Of a stretch of DNA of 5,107 bases, positions 1 through 5,107 are shown in pieces (position 1 is the first letter of the stretch; the number at the start of each line of letters is the position of its first letter). The translations under genes and the position numbers were made by a program. A model generated the notes under the pieces. It did no database searches. It was not told where the DNA came from and worked only from the letters and a program-made list of their open reading frames with translations. The DNA is from CANLWN01 sp039815505 (GTDB lineage Bacteria; Bacteroidota; Bacteroidia; Flavobacteriales; Flavobacteriaceae), in assembly GCA_039815505.1 (NCBI GenBank), contig JBCBZE010000260.1:1-5107 (forward strand), written 5' to 3'.

Positions 1-617
1 ATGCACTTTTAGATGCCATAAATAAACATCAAAACACGGATTTATACCTTATCAGTGGTCGTGACAAGGATACCTTTACCCGTTGGTTCTTACATAAAGG
101 CTATCATATGATCGTAGAACATGGGGTATGGATTTCACAGGCCGGGAGTGAATTTGAACTTTTGGAAAAAGTAAAAAACGACTGGATGGAAAAAATTAGG
201 CCAGTATTGGAATCCTTTGTAGATCGTACACCCGGGTCTTTTGTAGAGGAAAAAAATTATTCCCTGGCCTGGCATTATAGAAATACAGACCCTGATTTTG
301 GAAGCAAGCGGGCAACAGAGTTGACCACCGTATTGACCAGTTTGATCGCCAACGATAATCTTAGCGTACTTTCGGGCAACAAAGTATTGGAAATAAAGAA
401 TAGTGGGGTCAACAAAGGCAGGGCCGCCATGCGCGTGCTTATAGAGGATGACTATGACTTCATATTCGCGATAGGGGACGATTGGACGGATGAATTCATG
501 TTCCAAGAGCTTCCCAAAAGTTCGGTCACCGTAAAAGTAGGGGTTCAGAAAACGCAAGCCAGATACTATGTGGAGAATAGCACCAAGGTGCGCGAGTTAC
601 TAAAACAATTTACATAA
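1..617 (+). CDS. Trehalose-6-phosphate phosphatase domain, C-terminal part of a probable bifunctional trehalose-phosphate synthase/phosphatase (5' end outside window)
   Basis: The reading frame is open from the window edge (first full codon at base 3) to TAA at 617, giving 204 visible residues. It dephosphorylates trehalose 6-phosphate to trehalose in the cytoplasm, the second step of the OtsA/OtsB pathway for osmolyte and stress-protectant synthesis. HAD-superfamily motifs are present in order: LISGRD (bases 48-65, motif II), the EHGVWI segment (bases 117-134) typical of trehalose phosphatases, the VNKG lysine (408-419, motif III) and GDDWTDE (474-494, the acidic Mg2+-binding motif IV). The DxDGT nucleophile motif must lie upstream of the window. 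The first ATG in the visible part (108) lies inside the fold, after motif II, so it is not the start. Fusion to an N-terminal GT20 synthase domain is inferred from Bacteroidota relatives, where this arrangement is usual; a stand-alone OtsB cannot be excluded. The next gene begins 3 bases after the stop, suggesting co-transcription. Confidence 0.94.
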   Translation, partial: ALLDAINKHQNTDLYLISGRDKDTFTRWFLHKGYHMIVEHGVWISQAGSEFELLEKVKNDWMEKIRPVLESFVDRTPGSFVEEKNYSLAWHYRNTDPDFGSKRATELTTVLTSLIANDNLSVLSGNKVLEIKNSGVNKGRAAMRVLIEDDYDFIFAIGDDWTDEFMFQELPKSSVTVKVGVQKTQARYYVENSTKVRELLKQFT

Positions 618-620
618 GAC

Positions 621-1808
621 ATGTATATACGTCAAATTATAGTGCTCCTATTAAGCATTATTTGCTACCAAGGCCATGGTCAGGCAAATACGGAAGTGTA
701 CCTATTCAATATGAAATATAAGGACGGATTGCCCGTACTGGAGAATCCAAGAAACATTTCCAATAACGAAGGTTATGACAATCAACCATCTTTCTATAAT
801 GACCATATCGTTCTATATGCGGCCACACGGGATGGCCAAACTGATATTTTAAAGTTTAATATTTTGGAGGGGAGCACTACTACCTGGATAACGGATACGC
901 CGGATGGCAGTGAATATTCCCCTTTGCGGATACCCAAGGAAAATGGTATTTCCGCTATTCGCTTGGATATTGATGGATTACAAAGATTGTATGAATATGA
1001 TATGGTTTCCGGAGCTTCCGAAATACTTCTTGGGAATTTAAAAGTAGGGTATCATGTTTGGTACAACGAAGACATCATCGTTTCTTCGGTATTGGTGGAT
1101 AATAGACTGGATTTGGTAGTTTCCAACCTAATCGATGGAACCAACATCACGCAACAAAAAAAGGTAGGGAGGTCATTGCAAAAAATTCCCAATACGGATC
1201 TGATCAGTTACATCAGTAAGGAAAACAAGATCTGGGAACTTAAATCCTTGAATCCCGTAACAGGTGCTACCAAAGTCATTACGACCATTAATGGTACAGA
1301 GGACATCTGTTGGCTTCCGGACGGTACTTTGGTTGCGGGAAAGGGAAAAGTACTCCTCAAGTTTAACCCTAAAAAAGATACCGAATGGAGTGTACTGCAA
1401 AGGTTTACCGATAAAAACATCAATGCCATTACGCGCTTGGCGGTAAACAGTCAAGGTTCGAGATTAGCTTTCGTAGCAGAGGTTTCCCCGGAAGTTATTG
1501 TTCAAAAACAATTGGATGCCTATAATAAAAGGGATATAGAAGCCTTCTTGGATACCTATACGGACGATGTAAAAGTTTTTAACTTCCCTGAAGAACTTAA
1601 ATATACCGGAAAAAAGAAAATGAGGGAGAACTATGCCCCATTCTTTGAAAGTACGCCTGATCTCAACTGCGAAATAAAAAACAGAATTAGCATTGGCAAC
1701 AAAGTGATAGATGAGGAGTACTTAACGATCAATGGGAGTAACTTCAGTGCGGTCGCCATTTACGAAGTGGAAAACGGAAAAATTGCCAAAGTCACTTTTG
1801 TTCGATAA
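621..1808 (+). CDS. Exported TolB-like beta-propeller protein with C-terminal SnoaL/NTF2-like domain
   Basis: The product has 395 residues. Residues 1-20 form a signal peptide: a hydrophobic core IIVLLLSIIC, then GHG before Gln21. Cys15 does not sit in a good lipobox, so signal peptidase I processing is more likely than lipidation. Residues ~25-287 contain about six degenerate repeats of the PD40/TolB type, near residues 50-81, 89-131, 141-173, 183-215, 225-260 and 267-287. The last ends in SQGSRLAFVAE, a classic propeller-strand ending. This fits one six-bladed propeller. Residues ~291-395 resemble SnoaL/NTF2-like (steroid isomerase-like) proteins: VQKQLDAYNKRDIEAFLDTY, then the IGNKVIDEEY and AIYEVENGKIAKV strands. 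The start ATG lies 3 bases after the trehalose gene stop, and the MFS gene follows closely. Propellers usually bind proteins or ligands and SnoaL folds can bind small molecules, but no substrate or catalytic activity can be assigned. Domain calls are fairly secure; function is unknown. Confidence 0.85.
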   Translation: MYIRQIIVLLLSIICYQGHGQANTEVYLFNMKYKDGLPVLENPRNISNNEGYDNQPSFYNDHIVLYAATRDGQTDILKFNILEGSTTTWITDTPDGSEYSPLRIPKENGISAIRLDIDGLQRLYEYDMVSGASEILLGNLKVGYHVWYNEDIIVSSVLVDNRLDLVVSNLIDGTNITQQKKVGRSLQKIPNTDLISYISKENKIWELKSLNPVTGATKVITTINGTEDICWLPDGTLVAGKGKVLLKFNPKKDTEWSVLQRFTDKNINAITRLAVNSQGSRLAFVAEVSPEVIVQKQLDAYNKRDIEAFLDTYTDDVKVFNFPEELKYTGKKKMRENYAPFFESTPDLNCEIKNRISIGNKVIDEEYLTINGSNFSAVAIYEVENGKIAKVTFVR

Positions 1809-1817
1809 TTCGCCGAC

Positions 1818-2981
1818 TTGAAACCAAAAACACATATTCTTCCCATCATCATTGTTTCCCAGTTTGCCTGTACCTCTCTTTGGTTTGCAGGAAACGCAAT
1901 TGTAGGGGAACTATCGGAAAAAACAGGCTTGGGCAACGAAATTATGGGCTATGTCCTATCTTCCGTTCAATTCGGGTTTATAATAGGCACCCTGGCTTTT
2001 GCCCTATTAATGGTCGCTGATCGGTTTTCACCGTCACGTGTGTTTATGGCAAGTGCTTTTTTAGCGGCCTTATGCAATACCCTGTTGTTATGGGATACTA
2101 TTTCATCCGTTGAGCTTATACTGGCCAGATTTGGCACTGGTTTTTTCTTGGCGGGCATTTATCCCGTGGGTATGAAAATAGCAGCGGATTATTATGAAAA
2201 AGGATTGGGCAAGGCCTTGGGCTATTTGGTGGGAGCTTTGGTGTTGGGCACTGCTTTCCCCTATCTAATTCGCGGTTCGGAATGGGGGCACAACTATACT
2301 GTTGTTATTAAAACCACCACTCTTTTGGCCGTTTCTGGCGGACTATTGCTTTGGTTCCTTGTTCCCAACGGTCCCTATAGAAAACGCAGCAGAAGATTGG
2401 ATTTAAAAGCAGGCTTTCGTCTATTTAAAATTGTGGCCTTTAAAAAAGCGGCCTTTGGCTATTTTGGGCATATGTGGGAGCTTTACGCCTTTTGGGCCTT
2501 TACACCTGTGGCACTGAAAACGTTTAATGCCCATCATGGGTCGAACATACCGGTGGCACTTTGGACCTTTATCATTATTGCTATAGGCGGTTTTTCCTGT
2601 ATTTGGGGCGGGTATGCTTCTTTGCGGAAAGGAAGCAAAAAAGTAGCGATCATAGCGCTTTCCATCTCTGGGATATGTTGTCTACTGTCCCCGGCACTAT
2701 TTCAGTTACCTATTATTGTCTTTCTTGCCATCTGGTGTCTCTGGGGAATGGCCGTAATTGCGGATTCGCCCCAGTTTTCAACCTTGGTTGCGGCCAATGC
2801 CCCATCCAACCTCAAGGGAACAGGACTCACCCTGGTGAATTGCTTGGGCTTTGCCATAAGCATTGTAAGTATTCAACTCTTATCCTATGGAGCGGATAAA
2901 ATAGACCCTATTTTTATTTTTATGCCCTTGACCTTAGGCCCCATTTTTGGTTTGCTTGGTCTGTCAAGAAAAGGTTCTTAA
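1818..2981 (+). CDS. MFS transporter, substrate unknown, TTG start
   Basis: This 387-residue inner-membrane protein has about 12 hydrophobic helices in two halves. The halves are separated by a strongly basic cytoplasmic loop at ~185-211 (RKRSRRLDLKAGFR and on to FKK). The loop after helix 2 carries ADRFSPSR (residues 67-74), a degenerate form of the MFS motif A with the Asp-Arg pair. Helix 4 has ARFGTGFFLAGIYPVGMK (103-120), typical of MFS helix 4 with its conserved arginine, and GKALGYLVGALVLGTAFP follows for helix 5. The TTG start is favoured because an in-frame stop (1806-1808, shared with the upstream gene) lies just before it, and the next ATG (1944) would remove helix 1. The gap to the upstream stop is 9 bases, so it is probably co-transcribed. 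Members of this family move small solutes by proton-coupled symport or antiport. Position near a trehalose gene does not establish a sugar substrate, and the sequence lacks recognisable sugar-porter signatures. Confidence 0.9.
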   Translation: MKPKTHILPIIIVSQFACTSLWFAGNAIVGELSEKTGLGNEIMGYVLSSVQFGFIIGTLAFALLMVADRFSPSRVFMASAFLAALCNTLLLWDTISSVELILARFGTGFFLAGIYPVGMKIAADYYEKGLGKALGYLVGALVLGTAFPYLIRGSEWGHNYTVVIKTTTLLAVSGGLLLWFLVPNGPYRKRSRRLDLKAGFRLFKIVAFKKAAFGYFGHMWELYAFWAFTPVALKTFNAHHGSNIPVALWTFIIIAIGGFSCIWGGYASLRKGSKKVAIIALSISGICCLLSPALFQLPIIVFLAIWCLWGMAVIADSPQFSTLVAANAPSNLKGTGLTLVNCLGFAISIVSIQLLSYGADKIDPIFIFMPLTLGPIFGLLGLSRKGS

Positions 2982-2986
2982 CATAT

Positions 2987-3023
2987 TTTTAGTAAATAAT
3001 ACTCCTATATAAATGTACATTAG
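2987..3023 (+). promoter_or_regulatory. Possible Bacteroidota-type promoter before the peptidase genes
   Basis: This lies in the only real intergenic gap (2982-3040, 59 bases, almost all A/T). TACATTAG at 3016-3023 matches five of the six fixed positions of the Bacteroidota -7 element TAnnTTTG. A poor -33 candidate (TTTTAG, 2987-2992) lies about 23 bases upstream, slightly further than the usual spacing. The leader just before the ATG at 3041 is A/T-rich (AAAATTAAAAATTTAAC) with no Shine-Dalgarno sequence, as is common in Flavobacteriia. A perfect 8-base palindrome ATGTACAT (3013-3020) overlaps the -7 candidate. A transcription start here would leave a very short 5' leader. AT richness alone can generate such matches, so this is a weak call. 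Confidence 0.3.
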
Positions 3024-3040
3024 AAAATTAAAAATTTAAC

Positions 3041-4372
3041 ATGAAACAATTACGCGTCCTTACTTTATTTTTGATTTCCATATCCGCATACCCTCAGACC
3101 GATTCTCGCCTATATGATATCATTGAAGCGGTTTCCGCGGAACGTATCCAAAAGGATGTGGCCACTTTGGCGAATTTTGGTACCAGACATACCTTAAGCG
3201 ATACCCTTTCGCAGACCAGGGGTATCGGTGCGGCCCGGCGATGGATCAAAAAGGAATTTGAGAAAACCTCAATGGCTTGCAACAAGTGCCTAGAGGTTTT
3301 TTATCAAAAGGATTTAGTAAAGGAAGGTGCCAACCAACGCATCATAAAAGATGTATGGGTCGTAAATGTGGTGGCGATACAAAGAGGGACAAAATACCCT
3401 AACCGTTTTATCATCATGAGTGGTGATATTGATTCCAGGGTAAGTGATCCCAACAATTTTACTTCGGATGCTCCCGGTGCCAATGACAACGCCAGTGGCA
3501 TGGCCGGTGCTCTGGAAGCCGCCAGGGTGCTGTCTAAATACCAATTTGAGAACAGTATTATTTATGTGGGGCTTTCCGGAGAGGAACAAGGGCTGTTCGG
3601 AGGAAAAGGTTTGGCGGCTTATGCCAAAAAAAAAGGATGGGATATCATCGGCGTCCTTAATAACGATATGATCGGGAATATTACAGGAGTAGATGGCGTA
3701 GTAAGTAATCGGGATTTCAGGATATTCTCCGAACCCGTGCCCCCCACGGAAACGGAAGACCAACGCCGCGCCAGGCGTTTCTTTGGCGGCGAGGTAGATG
3801 GTATTTCCCGGCAACTGGCACGGTATGTGCATAAAACCACTAAAACCTATATGCCAGAAATGAACCCAATGATGATCTATAGATTGGACCGGTTTGGCCG
3901 CGGGGGGCACCATCGCCCTTTTAACGATGTAGGTTTTGCAGGGATACGTATTATGGAATCGCATGAAAACTATACCCAACAACATCAGGATATCCGTACC
4001 GAGGATGGAATCGATTACGGTGATGTCCTGGAGCATGTCAATTTTGAGTATGCCAAAAAACTCACTGCCGTAAATGCCATTAGTTTGGCATCCTTGGCAT
4101 GGGCACCACCAAGTCCCCTAGAGGTAAAAATAGGAGGGATAGTAGCACCTTCCGCCAAATTTCAATGGTCCAAGGTAGACGGTGCGGTGGGCTATAAAAT
4201 CTATTGGCGGGATACCACTTCCCCTACTTGGGACCATAGCCGATCTGTTGGGGATATTACGGAATATACTTTGGAAGGTATTGTCATAGACAATTATTTT
4301 TTCGGAATTGCGGCTATTGGTGCTAACGGAAATGAGAGCATGGTCGTTTTTCCCAATCAAATTATACGATAA
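3041..4372 (+). CDS. Secreted M28-family zinc aminopeptidase with C-terminal fibronectin type III-like domain
   Basis: The product has 443 residues and a short signal peptide (MKQLRVLTLFLISISAYP, then Gln19), so it acts outside the cytoplasm. The M28 catalytic domain spans ~25-350. The expected metal and catalytic positions can be read as D131 (SGDIDSR), bridging D149 (GANDNASG), general base E181 with ligand E182 (LSGEEQGLFG), D209 (LNNDMIG) and a final H315 (NYTQQHQDIRTEDG). The usual first zinc-ligand histidine (GHxDS in many relatives) is replaced by D129. Residues ~355-443 form a fibronectin type III-like module (PPSPLEV, FQWSKVDGAVGYKIYWR, FFGIAAIGANGNES). No type IX secretion C-terminal sorting domain is evident. 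C80 and C83 (CNKC) could form a disulfide or be structural. The family removes N-terminal residues from peptides. An M1 aminopeptidase gene starts 10 bases downstream. M28 assignment is strong; substrate preference, and whether the altered ligand keeps full activity, are unknown. Confidence 0.92.
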   Translation: MKQLRVLTLFLISISAYPQTDSRLYDIIEAVSAERIQKDVATLANFGTRHTLSDTLSQTRGIGAARRWIKKEFEKTSMACNKCLEVFYQKDLVKEGANQRIIKDVWVVNVVAIQRGTKYPNRFIIMSGDIDSRVSDPNNFTSDAPGANDNASGMAGALEAARVLSKYQFENSIIYVGLSGEEQGLFGGKGLAAYAKKKGWDIIGVLNNDMIGNITGVDGVVSNRDFRIFSEPVPPTETEDQRRARRFFGGEVDGISRQLARYVHKTTKTYMPEMNPMMIYRLDRFGRGGHHRPFNDVGFAGIRIMESHENYTQQHQDIRTEDGIDYGDVLEHVNFEYAKKLTAVNAISLASLAWAPPSPLEVKIGGIVAPSAKFQWSKVDGAVGYKIYWRDTTSPTWDHSRSVGDITEYTLEGIVIDNYFFGIAAIGANGNESMVVFPNQIIR

Positions 4373-4382
4373 ACAACATACA

Positions 4383-5107
4383 ATGAAGAAGGTCTTTAGT
4401 TTAGGATTGGTCCTGGTATTGGGTCCTCTTGCTTTTTCCCAAAACTTCACCAAGCAAGACAGCCTGCGCGGCAGCATTACACCCGAACGGGAATGGTGGG
4501 ATTTAAATTACTACAACCTTAATATTAAGGTGCAGCCCGATAAAAAATTTATAGCAGGCTATAATATTATCCGTTATGAGGTCTTAAAGGAACATGATGT
4601 CATTCAGATCGACCTGCAAGAACCCTTACAAATAGACGCTATCACCCAAGATGATGCATCCTTGGATTACACCTCCATAGGTCCGGCTCATTTTATTTAT
4701 TTGAAAAAGAAACAGGTCCCCGGGGAATTCAATGAATTGTACGTTCAATATTCCGGGAAGCCCAAGGAAGCCGTAAGAGCACCATGGGACGGGGGTTTCT
4801 CTTGGAAAAAAGATAGCAATGGCAAGGATTTTGTCGCGACCTCCTGTCAAGGTTTGGGTGCCAGTGTTTGGTGGCCCAACAAAGACCATATGTACGACGA
4901 GGTGGACAGTATGCGTATTGTCATAGATGTTCCCAAGGAACTTATGGCGATAGCCAATGGAAGATTACGGGACGTTTATGCCTATGACAAGTATAGGTCC
5001 TTTGAGTGGTTTGTAGCCAACCCCATTAACAACTATGGGGTAAATGTAAATATTGGTGACTATGTATACTTTGGTGAAAAATACGAGGGCGAAAAAGGTA
5101 CCTTGGA
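4383..5107 (+). CDS. Secreted M1-family aminopeptidase, N-terminal part (3' end outside window)
   Basis: The frame is open from ATG 4383 to the window end, giving 241 complete codons plus two bases. The signal peptide MKKVFSLGLVLVLGPLAFS ends in AFS before Gln20, a good signal peptidase I site. Residues ~38-235 match the N-terminal beta domain of M1 (gluzincin) aminopeptidases. They include the YYNLNIKVQPDKKFIAGYN opening strands and a block at ~132-176 (RAPWDGGFSW, then ATSCQGLGASVWWPNKDHMYDEVDSM) that is characteristic of Bacteroidota members. NPINNYGVNVNIGDY follows. The catalytic GxMEN and HExxH...E zinc motifs would come next and lie beyond the window, so activity cannot be checked here. 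Members cleave N-terminal amino acids from peptides. The start lies 10 bases after the M28 peptidase stop, so the two are probably co-transcribed and work together in peptide scavenging. No Shine-Dalgarno is seen; the leader AAACAACATACA is A-rich. Confidence 0.92.
   Translation, partial: MKKVFSLGLVLVLGPLAFSQNFTKQDSLRGSITPEREWWDLNYYNLNIKVQPDKKFIAGYNIIRYEVLKEHDVIQIDLQEPLQIDAITQDDASLDYTSIGPAHFIYLKKKQVPGEFNELYVQYSGKPKEAVRAPWDGGFSWKKDSNGKDFVATSCQGLGASVWWPNKDHMYDEVDSMRIVIDVPKELMAIANGRLRDVYAYDKYRSFEWFVANPINNYGVNVNIGDYVYFGEKYEGEKGTL

Noticed and set aside
135..557. Minus-strand open frame of 140 codons inside the trehalose phosphatase domain
   Set aside because: The plus strand carries conserved HAD motifs throughout. 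The antisense product has no recognisable family.
660..668. Cys15 of the propeller protein as a lipoprotein acylation site
   Set aside because: The preceding residues are SII, with Ile rather than Gly, Ala or Ser at -1. Cys lies within the hydrophobic core, and a better signal peptidase I site follows before Gln21.
1264..1446. Short plus-strand open frame in another frame inside the propeller gene
   Set aside because: It lies wholly within a supported gene, and its 60-residue product has no recognisable family or signal.
2966..2990. Possible terminator: stem AAGAA/TTCTT with AAGG loop, followed by a short T run at 2986-2990
   Set aside because: The stem has only five mostly A-T pairs, overlaps the last codons and stop of the MFS gene, and the T run is separated from it by several bases. 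It is too weak to call.
3626..3634. Run of nine A bases inside the M28 gene, a possible slippage or phase-variation site
   Set aside because: It encodes three lysines (196-198) in a frame that is intact on both sides, and the motifs on each side are in register. A single A9 run in an AT-leaning genome is not evidence of programmed slippage.
3314..4036. Long open frame of 240 codons on the minus strand inside the M28 peptidase gene
   Set aside because: It is fully antisense to a gene with clear family motifs, has no recognisable domain or leader, and its composition reads like a shadow of the plus-strand codons.
4118..4477. Minus-strand open frame spanning the M28/M1 junction
   Set aside because: It overlaps the fibronectin-like domain and the M1 signal peptide, both well supported. 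Its product shows no recognisable domain.

Overview
The window looks like chromosomal DNA from a marine-type member of the Flavobacteriaceae (Bacteroidota). This is inferred from several traits: moderate to low GC, no Shine-Dalgarno sequences but A-rich leaders, a trehalose synthase/phosphatase-type C-terminus, and typical flavobacterial versions of M28 and M1 exopeptidases. The three predicted signal peptides can also each be cut just before a glutamine (the 'Q-rule' of Bacteroidota). All five genes are on the + strand and coding density is very high. No RNA genes, mobile elements, CRISPR arrays or long repeats were seen.

Left block (1-2981): the 3' end of a trehalose-6-phosphate phosphatase domain, very probably the C-terminal half of a bifunctional trehalose-phosphate synthase/phosphatase. 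After 3 bases comes an exported protein combining a TolB-like six-bladed beta-propeller with a SnoaL/NTF2-like domain. After 9 more bases comes a 12-helix MFS transporter that starts at TTG. The short gaps suggest one transcription unit. The link between trehalose synthesis and the two downstream genes is only positional.

A 59-base AT-rich gap (2982-3040) is the only real intergenic space. It probably holds the promoter of the second block.

Right block (3041-5107): a secreted M28-family zinc aminopeptidase with a C-terminal fibronectin type III-like domain, then, 10 bases later, the N-terminal part of a secreted M1-family aminopeptidase cut off by the window end. Together they look like an exported peptide-degradation pair that trims peptides outside the cytoplasm.

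No clearly new biological system is visible. The points most worth a second look are the almost linker-free propeller-SnoaL fusion behind a trehalose gene, the replacement of the usual first zinc-binding histidine by aspartate in the M28 enzyme, and the consistent Q-rule cleavage sites.
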